Part shown: piece by piece, positions 9,001 to 16,236 of the stretch
How the letters are laid out: every line of letters starts with the position of its first letter
How positions within the stretch are numbered: the stretch's first letter is position 1
DNA from: Salipaludibacillus agaradhaerens
Lineage (GTDB): Bacteria > Bacillota > Bacilli > Bacillales > Salisediminibacteriaceae
Assembly: GCF_002019735.1 (NCBI RefSeq)
Contig: NZ_KV917378.1
Location: 1,235,869 to 1,299,868 of the forward strand
Length of the DNA: 64,000 nucleotides
Direction: 5' to 3'
Position numbers and translations under genes: made by a program
The notes under the pieces: generated by a model
What the model was told of the DNA's origin: nothing
Seen by the model: only the letters and a program-made list of their open reading frames with translations
Databases searched by the model: none

Positions 9001-9852
9001 TAGCGCCTTAATATATTGCTCTGTCCCTCGTTGAGCTTGAGCAGCACTAGCACCCGACCCAAGTAACGCATTATTTAGAGCTAATGCGGTGTCAGTAGCC
9101 TCATCCATGTTGCCAAATGAGGTATACATGCGCTGAGCGTTGGAAGCTATCTCGTCAAGTTTTGTAGGCAAGCCATCAATACCGTCTGATAGTTTACTCA
9201 TGGCCTGCTCGGATTCTTCTGCCGACACTCCTAAAGCCTGTAGCACTTTAGGGAACTGGTTAAGTGTATCAAAACGGCTAATAGCGTCATCCATGGAGGA
9301 TTTAAGCACACCAAACGCAGCAGCTGAAATGGCAACAAGACCAATAGCAGTTGCAAACTTTTTAATATCACCAGATGCTTGCTGAGAGTCATCGGATACG
9401 CCATCTAAACTATCTGATACCCCTTTGACGCTAGATGATGCATCAGCGCTACTATCAGCTAATCCATCAATAGACCCCTCGGCTCCCTTTAAACTTTTAC
9501 TAGCATCGGCGCCGCTGTCTCCTAAACCATCGATAGCATCACCAGCACCTTTGACACTCGACCCAGCTTTTGAGCTACTGTCTCCAAGTCCGTCGATAGC
9601 ACCCTCAGCACCTTTTAGGTCTCGACTGGTATTTGCTCCACTATCACCAAGAGCATCAATCGCCCCTTCTGCCCCTCTAACGCTAGACGCTGTTTTGGCG
9701 CTGCTATCACTGAGGCTGTCCATACTCCCCTCAGCTGCTTTAATCCCTTTTCCTGTTCTAAGGCCGGATTCTTCTAACCTCTCTAATTCTTTAGCCGCTA
9801 CGTTGACCTCTCTTCCATCCACTTCGATTTTTATCGAGATTTTTCCGTCCAA
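6052..9852 (-). CDS. Phage tail tape measure protein
   Basis: A 1266-residue protein, the longest in the window, as expected of the tape measure that sets tail length. In order it has six 21-residue N-terminal repeats (39-164), a TP901-type core (~170-400, with FDTLNQFPKVL and MDVGLVKIAEGFGYAGKSAKDDLY), hydrophobic segments at ~420-560, a long charged coiled coil (~590-760), and two 'MGVNSPSRVF / KINSPSRLM' type repeats near the C-terminus. The TTG start at 9852 is backed by AGGAGGG 8 nt upstream; no better ATG is available. The downstream dit gene starts right at its stop. Confidence 0.95.
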   Translation of the reverse strand: MDGKISIKIEVDGREVNVAAKELERLEESGLRTGKGIKAAEGSMDSLSDSSAKTASSVRGAEGAIDALGDSGANTSRDLKGAEGAIDGLGDSSSKAGSSVKGAGDAIDGLGDSGADASKSLKGAEGSIDGLADSSADASSSVKGVSDSLDGVSDDSQQASGDIKKFATAIGLVAISAAAFGVLKSSMDDAISRFDTLNQFPKVLQALGVSAEESEQAMSKLSDGIDGLPTKLDEIASNAQRMYTSFGNMDEATDTALALNNALLGSGASAAQAQRGTEQYIKALQTGQFDMNTWNTLSETMDVGLVKIAEGFGYAGKSAKDDLYKALQDGTVTLDDFNDKLIEVGTGTGIMAELAKENSLGIATSLGNLQNAAARGIANIIDSLNKLAEAVTGKDIAQNIDSLKDIVMESFNLMSSAIEATTPVVKLFASAISAAIPVVQALSPAIIGLVTAYAAYTVITKASAAIQASNAVLKVAMGSTQALTLATKAQMTAQFASTTATKAQTVAMAAQSGTIKLSTLAMGVMTGQIGLLTAAKVIGTAAATAFGVAIRFMLGPIGWVTAGIGLLVTAVIGVVKWFNRTSKEAERLNDEVEELGGSTQALNDSVDSSSEAYKANQTEINASAKANDELAKKIEELADKENKSASEKAMLNSYIEELNGSVEGLNLAYSEEADALSMSSEELQARIDLMKEQETAQEAQSRLTEILKEQAEVEEKLAETNALREEWNEKLEEGSVKGREHKKAIEELDEQEELLKETNAELALQYEQTEEQMTTSIEAITEATENGVSNQIIAFEDLSESQQATVESMKSTWEDYKDAATDMFDTLSDEAELTVEEMTANLEENQRIIGEWAEGIATLAERGVDEGLLETLRDAGPESAGHVNALVNASDEELEGLSEAFSKGGETATDALSKSLGIEESGVMEAVGHLVTDTEDTLSQQIESADFKSIGNAVPDGLADGIDQGSKNAENSSKQMADDTTDAAKKALGVNSPSRVFMDIGTNVTEGLVLGINNGTSKVIQAVQKMFDFVLKSSDQSFQKISKNHDKAVKDIENSLNKLPVITHKAMSNMMTRLSTGTRMQLQLMQSFARNLTRPFNRLPSDFNNIGRNAMSGLNAGLNAGRGQVMSTARNIANSVANTMQKALKINSPSRLMRDDVGKWIPEGIAVGIRDNAKSVYKELDNLSNGMIMTSTPEAALGTSRMRYASGGNQIVNALKNFQSPASGGSNRTYSPNINNYFTPAESTPSESAKKQKQQQQRLAMEWGFR
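9361..9738 (-). repeat. Six tandem 21-residue (63-bp) repeats in the tape measure gene
   Basis: Residues 39-164 of the tape measure protein consist of six consecutive 21-residue units with the pattern GAEGAIDGLGDSSAKASSSVK, here shown as a consensus only. Units are diverged at DNA level but in perfect register. Changes in copy number of such a segment would be expected to alter tail length or the N-terminal packing. Confidence 0.85.
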
Positions 9853-9881
9853 TCAAGACCCCCTCCTTTCTTCAGACATAA

Positions 9882-9907
9882 TAAAAAAGCCACCCTATAA
9901 GGATGAC
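9882..9907 (-). terminator. Terminator of the homing endonuclease gene
   Basis: On the minus strand GTCATCC and GGGTGGC arms (7 bp, two G-U pairs) with a 5-nt loop are followed by TTTTTT. The endonuclease stop codon lies in the loop, so the hairpin closes that gene and separates it from the tape measure gene. Confidence 0.8.
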
Positions 9908-10800
9908 TTTCCCCAATATTTTATTTCAGCTTGTTTTCGCGCTTCCTTAGCTTCTTCTAATGTTTTAAAAGAACCGATTGTTATTCTTCTATTTTCAACA
10001 TTTATTCGAACAAGATAACTTTCTCCTCTTCTTCCACTTCTACTTACACCTTTAACTCCTGTGGAATTATCAGAACGTAATCGTTGATTTCTGTTTTGAT
10101 CTATTCGGGTAGACCATGTGCAATTTAATGGTTCGTAATTGCCATTTACATCGATTCTATCGATAGAATGATTAGGTGTTGGCCTTTTCCCCATATCTTC
10201 TAAGAAGTTAGTGAAATCTAACCATCTATCACAAACTTTAATGCCTCTTCCGCCATAATCGTTAAAAGACTTACTTTTAGAATTAATACATCTTTGTAAC
10301 ATACTTGCCCATATTTGATGTTCTGGCGTTCCGGTAAGGCGATGAGTTGAATTTTCGTTGCCTAGCCTCTTAGTTCTAAAACAGCCACAACTTCTAGTGC
10401 TTCCATTAAAAACCATTATTCCTTCACACGAAAATTCTTTCCCGCACTCGCATTGGACCATAAATTGCCGCCTGTTGTATTTAGAACGTTCAATTTCTTT
10501 GATGAACGTGAGAGAATTTACTGTTTTTCCAATGCATTCATCATAAGGATATTTACTTTCGTGTTTATGGAATTTAACTGGGTTGTTGTTTTTATTTCGT
10601 TCCAGCATCTTTTTTCTTCTGGCACATCCGCAATTCTTCGTATGGCCCCTAAGAACATCTAATCCATTATATTCCTTTTCAGAACCGCATACACATTTGC
10701 AAACAAATCTTCTTTTCTTCCTATCGACTTCTTTCAAAATAATAAGATCGTTAAATGTTTTCCCAATACAATTATCATAATCGTATTTAGTTTTCCTCAT
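9895..10800 (-). CDS. Freestanding HNH homing endonuclease with C-terminal AP2 domain
   Basis: A protein of 301 residues. Two N-terminal segments each carry a zinc-finger-like CxC/CGC pattern (CKCVCGSE...CGC and CECGKEF...CGC). The middle has the HNH-type signature YGGRGIKVCDRW, HSIDRID and GNYEPLNCTW, and the C-terminus (~245-301) is an AP2-like DNA-binding fold (TGVKGVS...GSFKTLEEA). Such enzymes nick phage genomes that lack the insertion and so spread. The ATG at 10800 has GGGAGG upstream; a longer GTG start at 10815 overlaps that site and is unlikely. The gene is inserted between the Gp15 and tape-measure genes. Confidence 0.88.
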   Translation of the reverse strand: MRKTKYDYDNCIGKTFNDLIILKEVDRKKRRFVCKCVCGSEKEYNGLDVLRGHTKNCGCARRKKMLERNKNNNPVKFHKHESKYPYDECIGKTVNSLTFIKEIERSKYNRRQFMVQCECGKEFSCEGIMVFNGSTRSCGCFRTKRLGNENSTHRLTGTPEHQIWASMLQRCINSKSKSFNDYGGRGIKVCDRWLDFTNFLEDMGKRPTPNHSIDRIDVNGNYEPLNCTWSTRIDQNRNQRLRSDNSTGVKGVSRSGRRGESYLVRINVENRRITIGSFKTLEEAKEARKQAEIKYWGKSSL

Positions 10801-10889
10801 ATTGTAACCTCCCACAGTTACCCTTTTGTCACTGGTAGGCTGGAATGTAGGTTCTTACTTTTCGCTTCATCGGACTAGCCTGCTCCCTT
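10801..10889 (-). other. Structured leader of the HNH gene
   Basis: About 85 nt lie between the promoter and the HNH start. A stem of CAGTGAC with GTAACTG (one mismatch) closes on AAAAGG just upstream of the ribosome site, and GTAGG/CCTAC-type complementarity lies before it. It resembles leaders that hide the ribosome site of phage homing endonucleases, but I did not fold it by computation. Confidence 0.4.
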
Positions 10890-10898
10890 ATTATACCA
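10890..10898 (-). promoter_or_regulatory. Extended -10 promoter for the HNH gene
   Basis: TGGTATAAT on the minus strand, directly after the stop of the Gp15 gene, is an extended -10 element; I see no good -35. It would give the HNH gene its own transcript, ending at the terminator at 9882-9907. Confidence 0.5.
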
Positions 10899-10902
10899 CA
10901 AA

Positions 10903-11475
10903 CTATTCCACCTCCTCGCCTGTGTCGTTGAGGGCATACACTTTTTGCAGTTTTCTCATGGCCTCTTTATAGTCTGCTGAGTCACCTTTGCTCGGCTTCC
11001 ATCCCCGTATTTGGATAATCCGTTTTAAGATTGTGTCGTCTGGCAAGCCATGTAATAACGCCTGAAACTCTTGCCAATGTAACCGACCTTGTTCGTTTAA
11101 AAGGTTAATATCATAGGCTTGTCTAAAAGAGGCGTAAATGTATTGAGCGTCCTTGTCTAAATCAATCAGTTGCTCTTTTTCTTCATCCTCTTTAACAGGC
11201 ATTGGATTGCCTTTTAAGTCGTACTCGATCGGCTGTTTTTCCTCGTTTTTTATAAATTCTTCGTATATCAGATTCCAGATTTCGACTAGTTTATCTTTTT
11301 CGTAATTATCGTTTCCTAGCAACAAAGCAAGGCACGTATCTGCTTTTTCGTGATCTCTTAAAGTGCTATCGTTAAGCACGTCAAAGACATCTAAGACATT
11401 GTCAAAAGCGAGATCGATAGAGTATTCTTTGTCTCCGTACAAAAAAGAGGTGACTAAAGGGTCATTCAACCGCAT
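10903..11475 (-). CDS. Phage Gp15 family tail assembly protein
   Basis: A 190-residue acidic protein of the bacteriophage Gp15 (pfam06854) family: it starts with LNDPLVTSFLYGDKEYSID, has a FRQAYDINLL segment and LHWQEFQALLHGLP, then an IIQIRGWKP motif. Its place directly before the tape measure gene (apart from the inserted HNH gene) is the slot of the second tail assembly chaperone (gpT position of lambda). It has its own ATG and is not fused by frameshift to the preceding gene, because a TAA in its frame lies directly before the start. Confidence 0.85.
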   Translation of the reverse strand: MRLNDPLVTSFLYGDKEYSIDLAFDNVLDVFDVLNDSTLRDHEKADTCLALLLGNDNYEKDKLVEIWNLIYEEFIKNEEKQPIEYDLKGNPMPVKEDEEKEQLIDLDKDAQYIYASFRQAYDINLLNEQGRLHWQEFQALLHGLPDDTILKRIIQIRGWKPSKGDSADYKEAMRKLQKVYALNDTGEEVE

Positions 11476-11483
11476 TTAATCAC

Positions 11484-11933
11484 CTACTTTTTCTTTGCTT
11501 TTTTGCTCAAGTATTCAGCTTTCTTGGCTTGCGTCTTTTCAGTCCGTTCCGCTTCCAGTTCTTCAATCCGCTTTGCTATCGAGACTCCAACAACATCCAA
11601 TGCATCCTCTAACGCTATGATGTCGGGGTATTTTTTATAAATCTTTTTAAATGTCCCATCACCAAAAATAATGTCGAATTGTACCGCTATAAATTCTTTA
11701 TTTACATCAAAAGCTGCATCGACTGTCTTAACATCTATATTTTCAACGTTCACATCATCGGGAAAATGGATGTGCTTCGCCTTCTCTTGGGCTTCCTTTA
11801 GTTTCTCCTGCGCTATTTCATCCACATTAAAAAAGCGTCTAAGATTCTCTAACGAACTATCAAACCAAAGCTCGACATCCCCTATTTTCACTGGAAACCC
11901 CGTACGTTTTATATCAATCTTTACTCCTGACAT
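11484..11933 (-). CDS. Tail assembly chaperone (gpG-like)
   Basis: A 149-residue protein whose size, charged lysine-rich C-terminus and location after the tail tube gene fit the first tail assembly chaperone of siphophages. It begins SGVKIDIKRTGFPVKIGDVELWFDSS, given here only in part as the start region, and contains FDVNKEFIAVQFD. The ATG at 11933 has AGGAGG upstream; an in-frame ATG at 11948 overlaps that site. It would coat the tape measure protein during tail assembly. Family assignment rests on position more than on motifs. Confidence 0.7.
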   Translation of the reverse strand: MSGVKIDIKRTGFPVKIGDVELWFDSSLENLRRFFNVDEIAQEKLKEAQEKAKHIHFPDDVNVENIDVKTVDAAFDVNKEFIAVQFDIIFGDGTFKKIYKKYPDIIALEDALDVVGVSIAKRIEELEAERTEKTQAKKAEYLSKKAKKK

Positions 11934-11950
11934 GGTAGACCTCCTCATAA

Positions 11951-11980
11951 AAAATAAAAGAGAGGCATGACGCCCCTCTT
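11951..11980 (-). terminator. Terminator after the major tail protein gene
   Basis: On the minus strand AAGAGGGGC and GCCTCTCTT form a 9-bp stem with one G-U and loop GTCAT, followed by TTTATTTTTT. It lies directly after the tail tube gene, inside the late operon. Confidence 0.85.
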
Positions 11981-11984
11981 ACCT

Positions 11985-12446
11985 TTAGCCTTCTGGTGTT
12001 TCGGTTAAAATGGTTTCTTTAGGTAGGGTATCAAAGCGAATATTGCAACTAAATGCCTCGTATTCACTTGCGTCACCAGCACCGGCAACAATAGATGATA
12101 CTGTCGCTCTGCCTACCCATTCTAGTTTTCCGTCTGCTGACACGACTCTGTGCCAGATTTTACGTCCTTCACCTGTTTTGTATTTTAACCCTGCAATTAA
12201 CGCCTGTGCTGGGTCTTCTGGGTCATATGTTCCTTCTGGTGTGTATGCTCCTGCAACGGATGTAATTTCATTTTCTGGCGTTCCATCCCCGTCATAGTAG
12301 GCAATATCTTCCGTTTCCTCCTGCGTGTCATCGCCGATTGTTGTAATCCACTTGGCCAACTCTAACCATTCTGTTCCTGGTTCGCTTTGACCCGGTTCAT
12401 AAGCTTGGACAAAATGTCCGCGTAATGCATTTTTATTTCTAGCCAT
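11985..12446 (-). CDS. Major tail tube protein
   Basis: A 153-residue protein with the features of a siphophage tail tube subunit: acidic, beta-rich, with ELAKWITTIGDDTQEETEDIAYYDGDG and GTYDPEDPAQALIAGL segments (quoted in part) typical of this family. Many copies stack to form the tube. The ribosome site is AAGGAG with good spacing. The gene sits between the Minor_capsid_3-type tail terminator and the tail chaperones, and a strong terminator follows, as suits a highly expressed gene. Confidence 0.85.
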   Translation of the reverse strand: MARNKNALRGHFVQAYEPGQSEPGTEWLELAKWITTIGDDTQEETEDIAYYDGDGTPENEITSVAGAYTPEGTYDPEDPAQALIAGLKYKTGEGRKIWHRVVSADGKLEWVGRATVSSIVAGAGDASEYEAFSCNIRFDTLPKETILTETPEG

Positions 12447-12448
12447 GT

Positions 12449-12847
12449 CTATTCACTCTCCTTAAAAACTGTTATTTTTGCTTGTACATCCAATAAAAAA
12501 ACAAACCATCCTTGATCATCTAACTGATTGATGAATGGTTTGTTGGTTATGATTAGTTCTTCAAATTGAAAACTTCCATCCTGACTCTCTAACACTTTTA
12601 AACTCTCTAACTCGTTTTGGACGAGCCATAAGGTATTGTGGATGCTACTCTGTGACTTCGAGCGCATAGCTAACTCATAATTTAGCTCTTGGTCTTTAGT
12701 GCCATCCATGTATTCCATAACAACTTGAGACCCCGGTAAAGGATAAACAACAAAGGATTCACCTGTACCCAGATAGCCCATTCGGCATTGTATTGGGAGC
12801 TCTGGTATGTCATTTATTCTTTCTACCAACCTCTCCATAAAGTCCAT
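12449..12847 (-). CDS. Minor capsid protein 3 / tail terminator-like
   Basis: A 132-residue protein of the Minor_capsid_3 family. It has a short helical start (MERLVERINDIP), then beta structure with YPLPGSQVVMEYMDG and a closing QAKITVFKESE strand. By position directly before the tail tube it probably closes the tail tube at the head-proximal end. Its ATG overlaps the upstream stop as TAATG, so it is coupled to the Minor_capsid_2 gene. Confidence 0.8.
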   Translation of the reverse strand: MDFMERLVERINDIPELPIQCRMGYLGTGESFVVYPLPGSQVVMEYMDGTKDQELNYELAMRSKSQSSIHNTLWLVQNELESLKVLESQDGSFQFEELIITNKPFINQLDDQGWFVFLLDVQAKITVFKESE

Positions 12848-13173
12848 TACCAGTCAGCTCCCTTCACAAATGCTCGTTCCCAATCTGATATAAAAATCCT
12901 TTTTGCTTTTAAATCCCACCTCGGTCCAGTGCCAGGTGTGGTGTAGTTGTACATAGGCATATAAAAAAGCCTAGCTGCATACGCTGTGCTCCAAATTACT
13001 TCAGATCCATCACCTTTTACATGGCCGGTTTGTCGCAAAATATTGTCACGCATTGGCACAAATGGATTCATATCAGATAACGCTTGATTAGCCAGCGCAA
13101 TCCTGCCGCGCTTTACATTTCCGGTGCTTAATTTTGCTTTTACTTTACTTAAATTAACGTTAACCTGTACCAT
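12847..13173 (-). CDS. Minor capsid protein 2
   Basis: A 108-residue protein of the Minor_capsid_2 family: VNLSKVKAKLS start, then FVPMRDNILRQTG, YAARLFYMP and TGPRWDLKAK. These are hallmarks of the neck/tail-joining family found in A118-like phages. The start codon overlaps the previous stop as TGATG. It belongs to the connector set with its two neighbours. Confidence 0.85.
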   Translation of the reverse strand: MVQVNVNLSKVKAKLSTGNVKRGRIALANQALSDMNPFVPMRDNILRQTGHVKGDGSEVIWSTAYAARLFYMPMYNYTTPGTGPRWDLKAKRIFISDWERAFVKGADW

Positions 13174-13514
13174 CAGACCACCTCTAGCTCATACGAGTAG
13201 ATGGTTTTGTCATAAGCCTCGTAAATCGGTATGACCTTAGTGACTGTATGGTCTTGCCCATCAAAATGCAAAATAGATTGTGCTTTAAACTCTGGCAGTG
13301 GTGTTGTCATATCTCCATAGCAAAAAACAACCGCATTGTATAAGAGTTGTTTACCAGACGTTGTGGACGTGTACTCCGCCCCTCGGTCAATCCGACACTT
13401 ATTAATGGTGACAGGCTCTGCATATTCTGGCTCAGACCAGTTGTTATCCCCCAGGTACTCTTTATACACAAAAGAGTCTATTAAAAAGTTGAGAGGAGGT
13501 TTTGGCATCACCAT
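13173..13514 (-). CDS. Minor capsid protein 1 (head-tail joining)
   Basis: A 113-residue beta-rich protein of the Minor_capsid_1 family, with FLIDSFVYKEYLGDNNW, INKCRIDRG and HFDGQDHTVTKVIPIYEA (in part). It is likely a stopper or head-completion protein. The start ATG follows GGGGTGAGG and overlaps the end of the preceding connector gene by 7 nt. Confidence 0.82.
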   Translation of the reverse strand: MVMPKPPLNFLIDSFVYKEYLGDNNWSEPEYAEPVTINKCRIDRGAEYTSTTSGKQLLYNAVVFCYGDMTTPLPEFKAQSILHFDGQDHTVTKVIPIYEAYDKTIYSYELEVV

Positions 13515-13912
13515 GACCTCACCCCTACACCTGAGTAAAGTAAGCCCGTGCCCTCCAAGTAAATAAAGACATCCTCAGCTAATAAAGGCTTACTCTCGTT
13601 TGATCCTGATGGGTTATAACGGCTAGCGTTTGAGACGCTTGTACGACCTGCGGAAAACGTCTGTGGTGCGTTGTTAATCTCCTCAAATGTAGTGGCTCCA
13701 AGAACGTAAAAATACTCAATCTGTGCGACTAAAGCAAGTTTAAATTGATGGACTCTCCATGTGCTATCCTTCTCGACCTCGTTCCACTTATAAAAGTGTT
13801 GTGTTGCATTATCCAATAACGCTGATGCTTTTGGTAGTAAGCCTTTAAAAGCGTCCTCGTCGATGTCTTTCGTAGTCATTTCTTTAAACTCGTCAAACGT
13901 GAGATAAGGCAT
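13508..13912 (-). CDS. Phage head-tail connector protein
   Basis: A 134-residue protein starting MPYLTFDEFKEM with a helical N-terminal half and a C-terminal half rich in G/S, as in the gp6/gp8-type connector adaptor. It would bind the portal ring. The ATG at 13912 has GGAGGG upstream; an ATG at 13927 overlaps that site and is unlikely. The next gene begins within its last codons. Confidence 0.72.
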   Translation of the reverse strand: MPYLTFDEFKEMTTKDIDEDAFKGLLPKASALLDNATQHFYKWNEVEKDSTWRVHQFKLALVAQIEYFYVLGATTFEEINNAPQTFSAGRTSVSNASRYNPSGSNESKPLLAEDVFIYLEGTGLLYSGVGVRSW

Positions 13913-13925
13913 AGTATCCCTCCTC

Positions 13926-13956
13926 AAAAAAAGGAGAGCTATTCGCCCTCCTCCTT
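13926..13956 (-). terminator. Terminator after the capsid-associated genes
   Basis: On the minus strand AGGAGGAG and CTCTCCT pair with one bulged base, with the stop codon of the 57-residue gene in the loop, followed by seven T residues. It ends the major capsid segment of the late operon. Confidence 0.7.
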
Positions 13957-14112
13957 GTTATCTACGCGCTCTAAAAACTCACCATCCCACTTTTTGAGGT
14001 TTTTCATGGCTTCCTCTGCGCGCTTTACTGTCATGTCGATTTCTTGGTTTTCCGCGTATGCCTCACCTGTCTTTTTATCTCTAAACGGTTGCAACACTTT
14101 GAACTTGGCCAT
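13939..14112 (-). CDS. Small phage structural-region protein (57 aa)
   Basis: A 57-residue frame, MAKFKVLQPFRDKKTGEAYA at the start, with a basic N-terminus, an ENQEIDMTVKRAEEAMKNL segment and an acidic end. The ATG overlaps the capsid stop as TAATG. Small proteins with a 'kFKVLkPFrDKeTge' start are common after phage capsid genes; the function is not known. They may be capsid decoration or head-completion proteins, but that is inference. Confidence 0.72.
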   Translation of the reverse strand: MAKFKVLQPFRDKKTGEAYAENQEIDMTVKRAEEAMKNLKKWDGEFLERVDNKEEGE

Positions 14113-15110
14113 TAACCTTCAGCTCCTGCAGTTTGCGGAACCGTGTTAAAACGGAATTTAACAATCCTAACAGCTTTCGGCTCATATACACGAGTCCAAC
14201 GAGTGCCAGTGTTAATCTCCGCATTAGTAGGAAACACTTCTGCTACGCCACCTTCATTCCACTTAACTCCGCGTGGATGGAGAATGAAAATTTTACGGTT
14301 GATCAGGGCTTCTTCCCCTGAGTAAGAGCGTGCATTCCGGTCTACTTCTGTTTGGATAATTCTTGGATGAGACCCATTTCCAAGAGCAATAGCACTTTGA
14401 CCGAAAATATACATTTCAGCCTGTCCTGTTGCTGTATCGTAGTACATAGAATCGTCAACAGTGACACGTTTCCCATTGAAGTAAGGGATTGGTTTACCTT
14501 GCTCGGATTGTGGTACATCTTCAATTAAGTCTTGCTTCCGTAACTTCGTTTCAACGGCTGAGTGCATCATAACTCCTGTAAGAGCCTCTTTTGCATCACC
14601 CATTAATTGAGTCGCATCTAGGAACGTTTCCATATTGATGGTTCCAGCTGTTCCGTCACGGCCTGTGATGTCATAAACCTTTTGAGACATGCTGTTGCTT
14701 TTAAACACCCCAGATAGGGTTGCTAAAAGAGTTCGCTGCAAGTCACGTGCCCAATAAGCAGCAACTAATTGAGCAATCGCATCCAATGGGTCATCACCAG
14801 ATAGCAATGCAGAAAGCCCGTTAGCGCCCCACGCATTTACTCGTCCATGCTTTCGTGCAACGTCATCGCTTGAAGTGATTTTGTTAACGTCCATGTCCCC
14901 AGAATCCTTCATGATTTGAGACTCTTCATTACCCAAATCATTCCAGAAAGGCATGTCAATTAATGTGTTTGCTCCACCAGCTAAGTTATCAAATTCAGAG
15001 TCATTTGCAATAACCCCACTTTGTACTAATGCCGACAGTTCCATTGTTTTTTGAATCGTATATGGAGTAAAAATCTCCGGTTGAATAACATCTTGTAAAC
15101 GTGTAGTCAT
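14112..15110 (-). CDS. Major capsid protein
   Basis: A 332-residue protein of the Gp13-like / A118-type major capsid family. It starts TTRLQDVIQPEIFTPYTIQ and has the typical ANTLIDMPFWNDLG, DDVARKHGRVNAWGAN and LMGDAKEALTGVMMHS stretches. It builds the HK97-fold icosahedral shell. It follows the scaffold gene and has a good ribosome site (AAAGGAG). Confidence 0.92.
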   Translation of the reverse strand: MTTRLQDVIQPEIFTPYTIQKTMELSALVQSGVIANDSEFDNLAGGANTLIDMPFWNDLGNEESQIMKDSGDMDVNKITSSDDVARKHGRVNAWGANGLSALLSGDDPLDAIAQLVAAYWARDLQRTLLATLSGVFKSNSMSQKVYDITGRDGTAGTINMETFLDATQLMGDAKEALTGVMMHSAVETKLRKQDLIEDVPQSEQGKPIPYFNGKRVTVDDSMYYDTATGQAEMYIFGQSAIALGNGSHPRIIQTEVDRNARSYSGEEALINRKIFILHPRGVKWNEGGVAEVFPTNAEINTGTRWTRVYEPKAVRIVKFRFNTVPQTAGAEG

Positions 15111-15130
15111 TTTAGTATCTCTCCTTTAGA

Positions 15131-15847
15131 TTATTTTCCAGCTTGCGCTTTTAAATTGTTATAAAGCTCCGGATTTTCTTTGTACAATTTCCCTTGCTCT
15201 GTTAAATTCCAATTTTCTTTACTAAAAGGATTTGGCCTTCCTGTTCCTCCGTTCGGATTGCCGGGTGTGACAATCTGCGGTGACTGCTGGCTTTCTTCCT
15301 TTTTTTCTCCTGCAAAATGAGGATAATCTTCAACTACTTGTTTGATAGCCTCTTTAATATCCACCTCTTCATTAACTTTTGTCTTAGCAAGAGTGATAAC
15401 GGCTTCTAAATTCTTCTCGTCTGTAATTCCTACTTTTATCGCTTCATTTTCCGCTTGCAAATCAGCAATAGCAGTATCTTTTTTACTTATTTCCTTCTCA
15501 AACGATGATAGTTTTCCATCTAACTTTTCTCGTTCTGTTTTTTGACTTTCCTGCCACTCTTTGAACTTCTCCATGCCATCTTTGGCGTTCTCAAAGTCCT
15601 CAATACCTAACTCTTTCAAGATCGCTTCTCTAGCTGATCTCTTTTCTTTAGCTGCTATTTTGTTCACGTCATCTTGAGTAAAAGTTTTATCCTCTGCTTT
15701 TTCGGTAGCAGTATCCGTTTGTTGCGTTTGGTCTTGTTGTTGGTCATTTCCTCCAGCTTGGTTGTCGGCTTGCTGGTCGCCCTGATCTCCGCCATTGGCA
15801 AAGTGTTGAATACTTAACGGCAAAAATGGACTGAATAGTTTTTTCAT
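15131..15847 (-). CDS. Capsid scaffold protein (DUF4355 / GP20-like)
   Basis: A 238-residue protein. After a short hydrophobic start comes a Q/D/N-rich linker (20-50), then a long charged coiled coil (~60-130) and a G/P-rich tail ending in TEQGKLYKENPELYNNLKAQ. This layout is that of the DUF4355/GP20 scaffolds, which guide capsid assembly and then leave. It lies directly before the major capsid gene and has the ribosome site GGGAGG. Confidence 0.88.
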   Translation of the reverse strand: MKKLFSPFLPLSIQHFANGGDQGDQQADNQAGGNDQQQDQTQQTDTATEKAEDKTFTQDDVNKIAAKEKRSAREAILKELGIEDFENAKDGMEKFKEWQESQKTEREKLDGKLSSFEKEISKKDTAIADLQAENEAIKVGITDEKNLEAVITLAKTKVNEEVDIKEAIKQVVEDYPHFAGEKKEESQQSPQIVTPGNPNGGTGRPNPFSKENWNLTEQGKLYKENPELYNNLKAQAGK

Positions 15848-15924
15848 TTTAATTTCCTCCCAATTTGGGTAATTTTCCTTCCGTTTCTTTTCCGCCTAAC
15901 GAATAAAAGGCCGTCAAAAATAGA

Positions 15925-15958
15925 TAAGAAAGCACCTACCGAGTCTCACGATAGGTGC
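15925..15958 (-). terminator. Terminator upstream of the scaffold gene
   Basis: On the minus strand GCACCTA and TAGGTGC form a 7-bp stem around a 13-nt partly paired loop, followed by TTTCTTATCTATTTTT. It separates the portal/minor capsid segment from the scaffold-capsid segment. Confidence 0.75.
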
Positions 15959-15960
15959 GG

Positions 15961-16179
15961 TTATTTAATATATTTTTCTATATCTAGTGTAGGTGTTTCT
16001 CCTGCTTCGCCATCAAAAGTGATGTGCTTTACTCTTTCGTGTTCCTTACCATCCTCATAAATTTTTACAGTACGTCCATCACACACGATAACTACTTTGT
16101 GTTCAGAAGGATTTATAAGATCACATCTTTTGTGAACGAAAGTTTCACCGCCAATTTCTAAATTCGGAATATTTCCCAT
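15961..16179 (-). CDS. Small phage protein of unknown function (72 aa)
   Basis: A 72-residue protein starting MGNIPNLEIGGETFVHKRCD. It is beta-rich with IVCDGRTVKIYEDG. The ATG at 16179 has GAGAGGGGTG upstream; a longer frame from 16233 lacks a ribosome site. No family recognised. It lies between the minor capsid and scaffold genes. Confidence 0.65.
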   Translation of the reverse strand: MGNIPNLEIGGETFVHKRCDLINPSEHKVVIVCDGRTVKIYEDGKEHERVKHITFDGEAGETPTLDIEKYIK

Positions 16180-16236
16180 GATTTCACCCCTCTCAGTCGC
16201 TACATTGCCCGTAGCTTGGCAGATATGGATCACCTC

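Noticed and set aside
6287-9385. Long open frames on the plus strand opposite the tape measure gene
   Set aside because: They lack ribosome sites and mirror the codon bias of the strong minus-strand gene; treated as shadows.
10801-10898. Leader of the HNH gene considered as a group I intron remnant
   Set aside because: The flanking genes are complete, and I could not recognise P/Q/R/S core elements.
11475-11500. A-rich stretch at the end of the tail chaperone gene considered as a -1 frameshift site
   Set aside because: The reading frame does not place codon boundaries as a slippery heptamer needs, and the -1 frame meets TAA just before the Gp15 start, so no fusion is possible.
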